Of a stretch of 64,000 bases of DNA, positions 8,846-17,916 are shown piece by piece. A program made the translations under genes and the position numbers. Below the pieces are notes generated by a model. It made no database searches and was not told the origin of the DNA. It saw only the letters and a program-made list of their open reading frames with translations. Positions within the stretch are counted from its first letter, which is position 1. The number at the start of each line of letters is the position of its first letter. Origin of the DNA: Sulfurovum sp. TSL6 (GTDB taxonomy: Bacteria > Campylobacterota > Campylobacteria > Campylobacterales > Sulfurovaceae); NCBI RefSeq assembly GCF_019972115.1, contig NZ_BPFJ01000002.1, positions 496,001 to 560,000 on the forward strand, in the 5' to 3' direction.

Positions 8846-9906
8846 TATTTATTATCCTCTGCGAATTTCTCTACTTCTTGCACAAATCTCTCAACCAACT
8901 CTTCTTCAGGGAGTCTTGCAACCACCTCTCCTTTAAGCATGACCAGTCCTGAGCCTTTGCCATACGCTATAGCAACATCCGCATGTTTGGCTTCACCAAT
9001 AGCATTGACCACACAACCCATCACAGAAACATCCATAGGTGTTTTGATGTGTGCCGTTCGTTTTTCTACTTCTGCTACAGCTGTTACCAAATCCGCCTCT
9101 ATTCGTCCGCAGGTTGGACAGGAGATGATGTTTAGTCCTTCTTTCATCCTGCCGCTGTCTTTGAGTATGGCTTTACCGACTTTGATCTCTTCTTCTAACT
9201 CACCGGTGATGGAGACTCTCATCGTATCCCCTATCCCGTCAAGCAACAAAGCCCCCAAACCTATGGAAGACTTTATCGTTGCATGGAAAATAGTACCTGC
9301 TTCTGTCACACCCAAGTGAAAAGGATATTCATTTCTGGGGCGTAACATTCTGTAGGCATCTACGGTTCTATCTACATCTGAAGCTTTAAGTGACACTTTG
9401 ATATCTGTAAATCCAAGATCTTCCAAAAATTTGATGTTGTACTCTGCAGAAGCAACCATACCCTCTGCTGTTGCACCATACTTTTGATCAAACTCTTTTT
9501 CCAATGAACCGGCATTCACCCCTATACGTATAGGCAGGTTTCTATCCTGGCAGGCTTTGACGATCTCTTTTATACGTGATTTCTCACCGATATTCCCAGG
9601 ATTCAGACGTATACAGTCCACCCATTTTGCTGCTTCCAGTGCAAGCTTATAGTTAAAATGAATATCTGCAATGAGAGGTAAAGAGATCTGTTCCTTAATG
9701 GCTTTAAGTGCAAATGCATCCTGCATCTCAGGTACCGCCACACGTACCATATCAGCCCCGGCAAAATGCAGACGGTTGATCTGCTCTACTGTCTCTGCTA
9801 TGTTATGTGTATCACTGTATGTCATAGACTGTACAGAGATAGGTGCATCTCCGCCTACAGCGACATTACCTACATAAATTTTTTTGGTTTTCACTCTTTC
9901 TTTCAC
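8845..9906 (-). CDS. ispG: 4-hydroxy-3-methylbut-2-enyl diphosphate synthase IspG
   Basis: Iron-sulphur enzyme of the non-mevalonate isoprenoid pathway that reductively dehydrates methylerythritol cyclodiphosphate to HMBPP. The [4Fe-4S] cysteines are in [13 protein letters not shown] and [14 protein letters not shown]. The Ala-Ile in that last motif replaces the common Gly-Pro, as in other Campylobacterota. GTG at 9906 is preferred: AAAAGG lies 6 bases upstream, and the protein then begins [10 protein letters not shown] like Helicobacter IspG (MLENRVKTKQI). An in-frame TTG at 9942 is the alternative. The product has 353 residues. Confidence 0.95.
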   Translation of the reverse strand: MKERVKTKKIYVGNVAVGGDAPISVQSMTYSDTHNIAETVEQINRLHFAGADMVRVAVPEMQDAFALKAIKEQISLPLIADIHFNYKLALEAAKWVDCIRLNPGNIGEKSRIKEIVKACQDRNLPIRIGVNAGSLEKEFDQKYGATAEGMVASAEYNIKFLEDLGFTDIKVSLKASDVDRTVDAYRMLRPRNEYPFHLGVTEAGTIFHATIKSSIGLGALLLDGIGDTMRVSITGELEEEIKVGKAILKDSGRMKEGLNIISCPTCGRIEADLVTAVAEVEKRTAHIKTPMDVSVMGCVVNAIGEAKHADVAIAYGKGSGLVMLKGEVVARLPEEELVERFVQEVEKFAEDNK

Positions 9907-9959
9907 GGTTTGCCTTTTGAATAATTCTCTTATTTTACCCAAACAACCTACAACAGATA

Positions 9960-11807
9960 TTAAGAGAATTCAACCGGGTCGAAATCTATCTCTATCTCTC
10001 TACAATCTACACGATGTAACGCCTTGAGTAAAGGGACTCTGTGCTTGGCTCTCAATAATATATGAAACCTGAATTTATTGGCTATTTTCTCTACGGGTGC
10101 TTTACCGTGTCCCACGATCTCCACCTCTTCAAATGCTTTGAGTTTCGTCACGGTATCCAGTGTGATTTTGCTTGCTTTGGTTTCATCTTTATGTGCGATG
10201 AGTATACGTGCCAATGAAGCAAAAGGAGGATAATCAGCCATCTCTAAAAATGCCAGTTCATCTTTAATGAAAAGTTCATAATCAGCCAGATAGGTTTGAA
10301 AAAATTCCGGATCACCGGTCTGTACTATGATCTGCGCTGCTTTTGCCCGTCCGCTTCGACCGGCAATTTGAAAGAGTAAGGACATCGCTCTCTCACGTGC
10401 TCTATAATCGGCCAGTCCCAAGATGTAATCAAGTCCCATAATGATACTCAAGGTAATATTTGCATAGTCATGGCCCTTACTCAGCATCTGTGTACCCAAA
10501 AGCAGTTGACTCTCGCCGCTTTCAAAACGTTTCAATGCCTCTTTCAGTTTTTTAGCCGTCGTGATACTGTCTTTATCAAACTGTTCTATTTGTATGCCTT
10601 CTACCGCCTCAGAGATCACTTCTATGGCTTCCACTGTTCCCATACGTTCGCTTTTGAGCGGTGTGTGCCCACAGTGGGTACAAGTATCCACTATCGCTTC
10701 CGTATAGTTGCAGTAGTGACATTTCAAGTGTCTGTGTTTTCTATGCAATGCCATACCGACGGAACAGTAAGGACACAAATGTGTCTTTCCACAGCTCTCA
10801 CAATAAAGGTACTTAAAGTTCCCACGTGTAGGAAGAAACAGCAGTGACTGATCTCCCGCTTTATAGTGTGTATGTATGGCATCCAACATCGTATGGTTGA
10901 TCCTGTCACCGGAAATGAACTTGTAATTTTTTTCTGTCTGAACATACGGTTTATCGAGCTTGACCACATCATATTTATAGTACGAACTCATCGAAGGTGT
11001 TGCAGAGGCCAATACCACTTTAGCACCCAGTTTACTCCCCATCAACACAGCCACATCGCGTGCATGGTAACGAGGTCTGGTCATCGCCTTATAGCTATCA
11101 TCATGCTCTTCATCTACAATAATGAGCCCAAGGTTGGACAATGGCACAAAAAGAGCAGAACGTGCCCCTGCCACTATGCGTATTTCTCCTGTTTCTATGC
11201 CTTTGAGAATAGACTCTTTTTTCTTCTTGGTCAACTTAGAATGCCACATTGCCACGCACTCACCAAAATAGACCTTGAGACGTGTTTCCATTTGCGGTGT
11301 CAGTGAGATTTCGGGCATGAGAAAGATAGAAGTTTTCTCCTCTTCCAGCATCTTAGCCATGAGAGAAATGAAAATCTCTGTCTTCCCCGAACCCGTGACA
11401 CCAAAAAGAAGCGCTTTGTCTTTTTTGGAGAGTTGCTCATAGGCTTTTTGTTGTATTTCACTTAACTTCGGAAGCATATTGCTTTCTATGCTTCCCGAAG
11501 ATAATTCTGTTGCGGAAGAAAGTTTAAATGGAATAAAGAGAGAAAGTGCTTCACCCAAAGAAGAAAAATAATACTCAGAGATAAACTTTGCTACTTCCAT
11601 CTGTTGATCACTATAATAACTGTCTGAAATAGAAGCGATCTCTGCTGTTTCAAACTCAGGCTTTGCCACCTCTTCGATGACAACAGCATCTTTGAGCGTA
11701 CTCTTTAAAGGCACAGAAAGCACTGTACCCTTTTTTACTGTATAGTTAGATGCATAAGTCAAGCTAGGAGCACTTGACCTGAGAAGAAGAATTTTATAAA
11801 AATGCAA
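9960..11807 (-). CDS. priA: Primosomal protein N' (replication restart helicase PriA)
   Basis: 3'-5' helicase that reloads the replisome at stalled forks. Walker A is GVTGSGKT (136-143) and the DEAH-like motif is [11 protein letters not shown]. Zinc-binding cysteines appear in [13 protein letters not shown] and [18 protein letters not shown]. At 615 residues it is shorter than the 732 of E. coli at the N-terminal DNA-binding part, as in related genera. The start is TTG at 11807, two bases after the stop of the last prepilin gene and with no clear ribosome-binding site, so translation may depend on coupling to that gene. The N-terminus [18 protein letters not shown] fits PriA. Confidence 0.93.
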   Translation of the reverse strand: MHFYKILLLRSSAPSLTYASNYTVKKGTVLSVPLKSTLKDAVVIEEVAKPEFETAEIASISDSYYSDQQMEVAKFISEYYFSSLGEALSLFIPFKLSSATELSSGSIESNMLPKLSEIQQKAYEQLSKKDKALLFGVTGSGKTEIFISLMAKMLEEEKTSIFLMPEISLTPQMETRLKVYFGECVAMWHSKLTKKKKESILKGIETGEIRIVAGARSALFVPLSNLGLIIVDEEHDDSYKAMTRPRYHARDVAVLMGSKLGAKVVLASATPSMSSYYKYDVVKLDKPYVQTEKNYKFISGDRINHTMLDAIHTHYKAGDQSLLFLPTRGNFKYLYCESCGKTHLCPYCSVGMALHRKHRHLKCHYCNYTEAIVDTCTHCGHTPLKSERMGTVEAIEVISEAVEGIQIEQFDKDSITTAKKLKEALKRFESGESQLLLGTQMLSKGHDYANITLSIIMGLDYILGLADYRARERAMSLLFQIAGRSGRAKAAQIIVQTGDPEFFQTYLADYELFIKDELAFLEMADYPPFASLARILIAHKDETKASKITLDTVTKLKAFEEVEIVGHGKAPVEKIANKFRFHILLRAKHRVPLLKALHRVDCREIEIDFDPVEFS

Positions 11808-11808
11808 G

Positions 11809-12273
11809 TTATTGAGTCAAAATTTTACAATTCGCATCCGAGGGGTCACAGTCAAAACGGCTACTTGTAATATTAAAATCAGCATAACCTGATACAGGCA
11901 TCATAAATCTATAGTTAGTACCAACCACCTTCCAGCATCCCTGTGACTTTCCTAATGTTGCACACTTAGGAACAGGGTATTCTAAAACTCTTCCTGTATT
12001 TCCATCTGCATCTGCGTTAAAAACATCAAAAGCATTATTAGCTGAATGTAAAGTAGTGATAGGGTGTGTAAAATCACCTTTTAAAATACGTTTTTGTCTT
12101 TCTGTCGCAATAGCACTTCGTACAGATCCTATCGTTGCTTTAGCTTTTGCAATTTCTGCATCCCCTCTAGTAGCCGCAAATTTTGGTATAGCTATAGCCG
12201 ATAATATACCAATCACGACAATAACAAATACAAGTTCAATCATTGTAAATGCTTTATGATCTTTATGAAACAT
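11809..12273 (-). CDS. Type IV/II prepilin-like protein (1)
   Basis: A 154-residue prepilin with a short leader ending KA, then FTMIELVFVIVVIGILSAIAIP, the conserved N-terminal helix with Glu at +5. Ala instead of Gly precedes the cleavage site. The C-terminal part has two Cys pairs (KCATLGKSQGC and FDCDPSDANC). It is the last of four tandem prepilin genes and abuts priA. The family role is as a pilus or pseudopilus subunit, for adhesion, motility, secretion or DNA uptake. AAGGA precedes the ATG. Confidence 0.85.
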   Translation of the reverse strand: MFHKDHKAFTMIELVFVIVVIGILSAIAIPKFAATRGDAEIAKAKATIGSVRSAIATERQKRILKGDFTHPITTLHSANNAFDVFNADADGNTGRVLEYPVPKCATLGKSQGCWKVVGTNYRFMMPVSGYADFNITSSRFDCDPSDANCKILTQ

Positions 12274-12313
12274 GGTTAATCCTTCCCTCTTTTTTATGAT
12301 TATATCATAAATT

Positions 12314-12799
12314 TTACTCTAAACTATAAACTCTTGTTCCACCGGCTGTACTTATATCATTAAGTTTTCGTATGAGTTTAGAAGCGGTCACTGCCGCGGG
12401 TGTAATAGTTGGATTTAAGTCGGTTACGGTTAAGTTATATTCAGCACCCGCATGTATACCTTGTATTTCAACAATATCCTCACCATTACACATATATGTT
12501 ATCCCATTGTTTACAAAAGAACCTTGAGGACTGGAAACGCCATCTCCCTCTACTACTGCTATATTAAGGTTTGTCATCTCTTCTATTCCTGTCGTAGAAA
12601 ATTCCCTATAGCCCTGCACCGCATAGTGATGACTCATTTCAGAAAGAAGCTGCTGTACTTCCTGTGTACATTTTGCAGCATTCGCATCATCTCTACTTGC
12701 TGCCAATTTAGGTATGGCCACTACTGCCAATATGCCGACTACAAGCATTACAAAGATTAATTCTATCTGAGTAAATGCTTTACGCTGATTACTGTTCAT
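12314..12799 (-). CDS. Type IV/II prepilin-like protein (2)
   Basis: A 161-residue prepilin. The leader ends RKA and the helix begins FTQIELIFVMLVVGILAVVAIP, with Glu at +5 and Ala at -1. Cys44 and Cys104 (YMCNGED) are shared in position with the next two pilins and could form a disulphide. It diverges from copies 3 and 4 in the middle but keeps the order helix, KLAASRDDA, Cys, Y-C-GED, so the three are paralogues. GGAG precedes the ATG. Confidence 0.85.
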   Translation of the reverse strand: MNSNQRKAFTQIELIFVMLVVGILAVVAIPKLAASRDDANAAKCTQEVQQLLSEMSHHYAVQGYREFSTTGIEEMTNLNIAVVEGDGVSSPQGSFVNNGITYMCNGEDIVEIQGIHAGAEYNLTVTDLNPTITPAAVTASKLIRKLNDISTAGGTRVYSLE

Positions 12800-12875
12800 A
12801 TTGGCTCCCTAATGAATTATACATTTTATAATAACATTTTATTATTAAAAATTAAAAGAAAGATGTATTTTTAAA

Positions 12876-13337
12876 TTAAAGTCCAAATATTTTTGAAGAG
12901 CTGCCCCCAAGGATATTTTGAGTAACATCTTGCGCTACAATTTGAGATACAGGTGTGGTTCCTGCAGTTACCGTAACAGTCAAATTATAGTCTGCACCAG
13001 CATTTTCTCCTACCATACTCACAACATCTTCATTACCACACACATAGGTAATACCTCTGGTGTCCACTACTGTATCTGCTTTGATACCTTTTGAATCACC
13101 CGCAGAGTATATACGAATATTTGTCATATCTGATATAGTTGTAGACTTAAAAGTTGCATTTCCCAGTTTTGCATATTCGGATGCAATTTCAGAAAGAAGC
13201 TGCCCTACTTCATGCACACAGACTGATGCTTCTGCATCATTTCTACTAGCCGCCAATTTAGGCATAGCAACCGCAGCCAAAATTCCAATAATAACAATGA
13301 CAAAGATCAGTTCGATCATTGTGAATCCACGTCTCAT
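12876..13337 (-). CDS. Type IV/II prepilin-like protein (3)
   Basis: A 153-residue prepilin with leader MRRG and helix FTMIELIFVIVIIGILAAVAMP; Gly at -1 is canonical. Cys40 and Cys100 (ITYVCGNEDVV) match the cysteines of copies 2 and 4. Closest to copy 4 at the N-terminus (RRGFTMIELIFVIVIIGIL). It has its own AAGGA Shine-Dalgarno. It is preceded by a 236-bp gap with two hairpins, so its expression may be lower than that of copy 4. Confidence 0.87.
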   Translation of the reverse strand: MRRGFTMIELIFVIVIIGILAAVAMPKLAASRNDAEASVCVHEVGQLLSEIASEYAKLGNATFKSTTISDMTNIRIYSAGDSKGIKADTVVDTRGITYVCGNEDVVSMVGENAGADYNLTVTVTAGTTPVSQIVAQDVTQNILGGSSSKIFGL

Positions 13338-13471
13338 CTATTATCCTTTATTCTTTAAATGATGCAACGGAAAATCACATCCATGAGAGGTAAGTATAGC
13401 ATTAAAATGTCAAATATTATATATTAATGAGGGATAGTAAATAGTCAAAAGTTATATATCAAATGTAGAAA

Positions 13472-13507
13472 TGTATTCCTTCCCACCTAACAGTGGAAAT
13501 GAATACA
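13472..13507 (-). repeat. 15-bp imperfect inverted repeat downstream of pilin 4
   Basis: Arms 13472-13486 and 13493-13507 pair at 13 of 15 positions around loop CTAACA. It lies between pilin genes 4 and 3 and is probably an RNA hairpin acting as an mRNA 3'-end stabiliser or a second attenuator. Confidence 0.5.
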
Positions 13508-13521
13508 CTAATGCGCCTAAA

Positions 13522-13548
13522 ACTGTGAAAGAAAATTCCCTTCACAGT
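13522..13548 (-). terminator. Terminator or attenuator after pilin 4
   Basis: On the minus strand ACTGTGAA and TTCACAGT form a perfect 8-bp stem followed by TTTT, 27 bases after the stop of the first pilin gene. The T-tract is short, so partial read-through is likely. Confidence 0.55.
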
Positions 13549-13574
13549 ACAGCACGAGAATGAACTATAATGTT

Positions 13575-14060
13575 TTATAGTTCGTATTGCTTAGGCGAAG
13601 TTCCACCAATATTCTCCAAGACACCTTCTGCAGCTTTTACAGCAGCTGGTGAAGTAGGGGTAGTAATATCTGTTGAAACTGATAAGTTAAAATCTCCACC
13701 ACCAATTTCAGCAGTTACAACCATTACGTCTTCACCACCACATACATAAGTGATAGTATCACCATCTTGAGCTAACTTAGCAGTTGCAGCATCACTAATT
13801 CCGTTCTCTGTAGTACCAGCTGCTACTTTTATATTTGTCATATCTGCAATATCTGTAAGGATAAAGTCTGCATAACCTAATTTTGTATACTGCGCTGATA
13901 TTTCCTGTACCAATTGACCAGACTCATGTATACAAGTTGATGCTTGTGCGTCATCTCTAGTTGCTGCCAATTTAGGTATTGCTACCGCTGCTAAAATCCC
14001 GATAATTACAATTACAAAGATCAATTCGATCATTGTGAATCCGCGTCTCATGTTAGTCAT
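13575..14060 (-). CDS. Type IV/II prepilin-like protein (4), first in the array
   Basis: A 161-residue prepilin, first of the four in transcription order. Leader MTNMRRG, helix FTMIELIFVIVIIGILAAVAIP with Gly at -1 and Glu at +5. Cys43 and Cys107 (ITYVCGGEDVM) form the likely disulphide of this set. AGGAG precedes the ATG at 14060. Position before a terminator-like hairpin suggests it is the most abundant, so possibly the major subunit, with the other three as minor pilins. No assembly ATPase, platform protein or prepilin peptidase is in the window. Confidence 0.88.
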   Translation of the reverse strand: MTNMRRGFTMIELIFVIVIIGILAAVAIPKLAATRDDAQASTCIHESGQLVQEISAQYTKLGYADFILTDIADMTNIKVAAGTTENGISDAATAKLAQDGDTITYVCGGEDVMVVTAEIGGGDFNLSVSTDITTPTSPAAVKAAEGVLENIGGTSPKQYEL

Positions 14061-14346
14061 GATTAACTCCTGTTAAAATAAATTAGTATCAATTCAATAA
14101 TTGACCTCGTTAAGTATACTCAAATAAATGTCAAAAAAAAGTAAAAAGTAATAAAAAATTGTAAAAAAGTATCTTTATTGTTTACTTTATGGGACATTTT
14201 AATATAATTTTTCATTATTTAATAACTTTTTATTTTTTAATTAAATAAATTTCTTTATCTCATAACTACCTTTATACAATCTTTATCTTTTACAAGTATA
14301 ATCTATGAAAAGCTTCTTAAAACTCTTTACTTTAAAGGATTATCCT
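14061..14346. other. AT-rich divergent promoter region
   Basis: A 286-bp very AT-rich stretch between the first pilin gene and the GGDEF-like gene. On the minus strand a TATACT box at 14113-14118 is a candidate pilin promoter. No gene is seen here. Confidence 0.5.
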
Positions 14347-15348
14347 ATGAAAATACAAAAAGAATGGTCATCATTTAGACTTACGCTTTTACTTTACGCA
14401 ATTATTTTTATCATACCTCTCACTTTTTATTTTGTATATACTTCATTTAATACTCTAGATGCCGATACTAAGGCCATACGTACTGCTGGGTGGTTAGAGG
14501 GTGCTGCTATGACTCTAGCCATAGATCCTTCTGATCAAAACAATCAACAGATGGTAAAGCATATTGATGATGCATTGCATAAATTATCTGCTTGGGTGAT
14601 TCAAAATAATGATTCAGAGTTTTACATAGGAGGACAAACGCTTGTAAAAGACCTCTCAAATGTCACTAATGATTGGAATGTATACAAACAAGCACTGTCA
14701 AATCATGATATTGGTACAAATATTAAAGAAAATAGTTTAAAGTGGGACGACTCTGTAAGAAATTTAACCATTATCATTGAAAATATGATTTATCTAAAAC
14801 AAAATAAATTGATCAATATGTTTTATTGGAATCTGGCTGCTGCCATGCTGTTTGCATTACTCTTGATCTACTTGGTTAGAGCCTATATCCATCAACAGAT
14901 GAAGAAACATGCCATTCATGACCATGATACCAAACTCTTTAACAAAAAATATTTTTGTGCAGAACTGAAAACATCTTGTGCCAGAGCAGCACGAAACAAC
15001 GCCCCCCTCTCTTTACTTTCTATTGCGATCGATGATCTGGGGGACGAGAGTAAGCACTATAGTCAAAAAATGCAAGCATATATACTTAAAACCTTTGGAG
15101 GGCTGATCACTTCTTTGACTAGAGAAAGTGATGTGGCATGCCGGTATGACGAAAATCACTTTTCTATACTTTTGCCTGATACCTCAGAAGAAAATGCATT
15201 GGTTTTAGAGAAACGTGTACGTGAAGCACTTGAGAAACATGATTTTGGTGTGGTTCCGGAACTCAACTTCAAGTTCGCAACAGCCCATCTCAACTTCAAA
15301 GAGTCAGCTGAAGCATTCAGAACCCGTACAGAAGGGTTGTTAAAATAA
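14347..15348 (+). CDS. Membrane protein with degenerate GGDEF domain
   Basis: A 333-residue inner-membrane protein: helix at about 11-32, a periplasmic segment of about 120 residues, a second helix at about 157-178, then a diguanylate-cyclase-like domain from HDHDTKLFNKKYF (191-203). The catalytic GG(D/E)EF loop is replaced by DENHF (268-272, within CRYDENHF), so cyclase activity is unlikely; the domain may bind GTP or c-di-GMP or serve in signalling contacts. ATG at 14347 has AAAGGA 7 bases upstream; an ATG at 14305 lacks one. It diverges from the pilin array, so a role in pilus control is conceivable but unproven. Confidence 0.75.
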   Translation: MKIQKEWSSFRLTLLLYAIIFIIPLTFYFVYTSFNTLDADTKAIRTAGWLEGAAMTLAIDPSDQNNQQMVKHIDDALHKLSAWVIQNNDSEFYIGGQTLVKDLSNVTNDWNVYKQALSNHDIGTNIKENSLKWDDSVRNLTIIIENMIYLKQNKLINMFYWNLAAAMLFALLLIYLVRAYIHQQMKKHAIHDHDTKLFNKKYFCAELKTSCARAARNNAPLSLLSIAIDDLGDESKHYSQKMQAYILKTFGGLITSLTRESDVACRYDENHFSILLPDTSEENALVLEKRVREALEKHDFGVVPELNFKFATAHLNFKESAEAFRTRTEGLLK

Positions 15349-15364
15349 ACGATGGAATGGTTTT

Positions 15365-15586
15365 TTATAGACCATCCAGCGTTTCAATAAGCAGTTCGAT
15401 CTCATCTTCGTAAGAAGTAGCCTGTTTGGCTAAACGCAGATAGGCCTTGAGCAGTTTATCTGGCTTGTTATCTTGATATAGATTGACGCCTGCTGCTTCT
15501 AAGTCTTTGTTTACAAAGTCTGCAAACTCATCTTCCAGTTTTATCTCATAACGATTTCCTGAAACAGTAAGTGCAACATTTTTCAT
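15365..15586 (-). CDS. Small conserved protein, ZapA-like at best
   Basis: A 73-residue acidic protein, not confidently recognised. The N-terminal pattern VALTVSGNRYEIKLEDEFADFV followed by a C-terminal helix faintly recalls ZapA, the FtsZ-ring protein, but it is shorter. AAGGG precedes the ATG. It lies 17 bases after a small coiled-coil gene on the same strand, and the two look like an operon divergent from uvrB. The ZapA idea is speculation. Confidence 0.7.
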   Translation of the reverse strand: MKNVALTVSGNRYEIKLEDEFADFVNKDLEAAGVNLYQDNKPDKLLKAYLRLAKQATSYEDEIELLIETLDGL

Positions 15587-15603
15587 GATATCCCTTTATA
15601 TGC

Positions 15604-15822
15604 TTATGCTAAGAGTGCTTCGACCTGTGCAATGATCTTTTCTATCTCTGAATCTTTCTCTTCAAGTTCACGTTTAAGTGCTGCTATTTGTGCCTCTTGT
15701 GCATTTTGAGACCCTGATACATTTGCAAGCTCTGCTTTAAGTTGTGTATTTTCACTTTTCAGTGCTTCATGATCTGCTTTCCACTGTGTGATCTTCTCTT
15801 GTAATTTTTGTAATGCCGCCAT
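15604..15822 (-). CDS. Small coiled-coil protein
   Basis: A 72-residue protein that is almost wholly heptad coiled coil (LQKLQEKITQWKADHEALKSE through LKRELEEKDSEIEKIIAQVE). It resembles ZapB in size and character, though any short coiled coil would. ATG at 15822 is preferred because GGAG lies 6 bases upstream; an in-frame ATG at 15834 is possible. It is first in a two-gene unit with the 73-residue protein. Confidence 0.7.
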   Translation of the reverse strand: MAALQKLQEKITQWKADHEALKSENTQLKAELANVSGSQNAQEAQIAALKRELEEKDSEIEKIIAQVEALLA

Positions 15823-15844
15823 TTCATTCTCCATAATTTCTTTG

Positions 15845-15853
15845 TGTTATAAT
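15845..15853 (+). promoter_or_regulatory. Extended -10 promoter for uvrB
   Basis: TGTTATAAT, matching TGnTATAAT exactly, 42 bases before the uvrB start. Confidence 0.65.
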
Positions 15854-15895
15854 AGCGAAAATTTAAAAAGAAACAACATAAAGTAGAGGTTTATT

Positions 15896-17869
15896 TTGCC
15901 AAATTTCACGGTAGCCAGTCCATACCAACCAGCCGGTGACCAGCCCAAAGCCATAGAAACACTTTGTCATTCCATAGAAGCAGGAAATCAGTACCAAACA
16001 CTGCTGGGTGTTACGGGTTCAGGTAAAACCTATACGATGGCAAAAGTCATAGAAAAGACCAGAAAACCCACCCTTATCATGACACATAACAAAACGTTGG
16101 CAGCACAACTTTACTCTGAGTTTAAAAGTTTTTTTCCGAACAACCATGTCGAATACTTTATCTCTTACTATGACTACTATCAGCCTGAAGCCTATCTTCC
16201 ACGACAAGATCTGTTTATAGAAAAAGATTCTTCCATCAACGAAGAGTTGGAACGTTTGCGTTTAAGTACGACTGCGAACCTGCTGTCACATGATGATGTC
16301 ATTGTCATCGCTTCTGTTTCTGCCAATTATGGATTGGGGTCGCCCGATGATTACCGTTCCATCGTACAGAAACTTTGTGTGGGTGATGAGTACAACCAAA
16401 AAGCCCTGCTCCTCAGACTGGTAGATATGGGGTACAAACGCAATGATGAATTTTTTGACAGGGGTGATTTTCGGGTTACGGGTGAAGTCATAGACATTTA
16501 CCCCGCTTACTCTGAAGAGTTTGCCATACGTATAGAATTTTTTGGTGATGAGATAGAAGCTATCTATGAGTTTAATTCACTCACGGGAGAAAAAGAAGAA
16601 GGTATCAAAGAAGCTACCATCTACTCGGCCAACCAGTTCATCGTCTCTAAAGAAAAACTTGCCCGTGCGGTCAAAAGCATAGAAGAGGAGCTTGAGGAGA
16701 GACTTGCCTATTACCAAAAAGAAGACCGTATGATAGAGTACAACCGTCTTAAACAGCGTACAGAGTTCGACCTGGAAATGCTGGAAGGTACAGGGATGTG
16801 TAAAGGTATCGAAAACTACTCCAGGCACCTTACCGGGAAAAAAGCAGGAGAGACACCTTATACCATGATGGACTACTTTGAAGCCATGCATGATGATTAT
16901 CTCGTCATTGTTGATGAGTCCCATGTCTCTTTGCCACAGTTCAGGGGAATGTATGCCGGAGACAGAAGCCGAAAAGAAGTGCTTGTTGACCACGGTTTCA
17001 GACTCCCTTCTGCACTGGACAACCGTCCCTTGATGTTTGACGAATATATCCATAAAGCACCTCACTTTCTCTTTGTTTCTGCTACTCCTGCCCCGCTTGA
17101 ACTTGAGCTTTCCTCTGCAGTAGCCCAACAAGTCGTACGACCTACAGGGCTGCTTGACCCAGAGATAGAAGTGATCGACAGTACGTACCAGGTGGAAAAC
17201 CTGCATGACAGGATGAAACCGGTCATAGCACGTGGTGAACGTGTGCTTGTCACAGTATTGACAAAAAAGATGGCAGAAGAGTTGACCACTTACTACAATG
17301 ATCTTGGGCTTAAAGCCCGGCATATGCACTCAGATATGGATGCCATAGAACGTAACCAGACCATACGTTCCTTACGTTTAGGTGAGTTTGATATCTTAGT
17401 AGGTATTAACCTGCTTAGAGAAGGACTTGACCTTCCTGAAGTCAGTCTCGTAGCTATTCTCGATGCAGACAAAGAAGGTTTTTTACGTTCACGGACTTCT
17501 CTCATACAAACAGCAGGAAGGGCTGCAAGAAATGCCAACGGGCATGTGCTTATGTATGCTAAAAAGATCACAGATTCTATGCAGTTCACCATCGATACCA
17601 CACAAGCCAGACGAGAAACACAAATAGCCTATAATAAAGAACATGGCATTACCCCACAAACCACACTCAGGGTCCTTGACACAGACCTCAAAGTAGAAGA
17701 CGCAGGTGAACTCTACAATAAACAAAGTAAACTGGACAAAATGCCAAAAGCAGAACGTCAACAAATGGTCAAAGAACTCAAAGCAAAGATGCTTGCTGCA
17801 GCAAAAAATCTGGACTTTGAAGAGGCTGCCAGACTGCGTGACCAGATAGCAAAAATCAAAAAATTGTAG
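15896..17869 (+). CDS. uvrB: Excinuclease ABC subunit UvrB
   Basis: Damage-recognition helicase of nucleotide excision repair that loads from UvrA2 and recruits UvrC. Walker A is [12 protein letters not shown], the DNA-gripping beta-hairpin is [12 protein letters not shown], the DEAD-like box is VDESHV, and motif VI is QTAGRAARN. The C-terminal UVR domain that contacts UvrC is present ([16 protein letters not shown]). At 657 residues it is full length. Start is TTG at 15896 with GAGGT 5 bases upstream. Confidence 0.97.
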   Translation: MPNFTVASPYQPAGDQPKAIETLCHSIEAGNQYQTLLGVTGSGKTYTMAKVIEKTRKPTLIMTHNKTLAAQLYSEFKSFFPNNHVEYFISYYDYYQPEAYLPRQDLFIEKDSSINEELERLRLSTTANLLSHDDVIVIASVSANYGLGSPDDYRSIVQKLCVGDEYNQKALLLRLVDMGYKRNDEFFDRGDFRVTGEVIDIYPAYSEEFAIRIEFFGDEIEAIYEFNSLTGEKEEGIKEATIYSANQFIVSKEKLARAVKSIEEELEERLAYYQKEDRMIEYNRLKQRTEFDLEMLEGTGMCKGIENYSRHLTGKKAGETPYTMMDYFEAMHDDYLVIVDESHVSLPQFRGMYAGDRSRKEVLVDHGFRLPSALDNRPLMFDEYIHKAPHFLFVSATPAPLELELSSAVAQQVVRPTGLLDPEIEVIDSTYQVENLHDRMKPVIARGERVLVTVLTKKMAEELTTYYNDLGLKARHMHSDMDAIERNQTIRSLRLGEFDILVGINLLREGLDLPEVSLVAILDADKEGFLRSRTSLIQTAGRAARNANGHVLMYAKKITDSMQFTIDTTQARRETQIAYNKEHGITPQTTLRVLDTDLKVEDAGELYNKQSKLDKMPKAERQQMVKELKAKMLAAAKNLDFEEAARLRDQIAKIKKL

Positions 17870-17874
17870 GTTTT

Positions 17875-17883
17875 TGCTATAAT
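17875..17883 (+). promoter_or_regulatory. Extended -10 promoter for ppk1
   Basis: TGCTATAAT directly after the uvrB stop and 33 bases before the ppk1 start. Confidence 0.65.
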
Positions 17884-17916
17884 ACACGTAAATCTTAAAG
17901 TATATAGGCAAAATGC

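Noticed and set aside
16577-17329. Long antisense frame inside uvrB
   Set aside because: It is a by-product of uvrB codon use; uvrB motifs are intact on the other strand.
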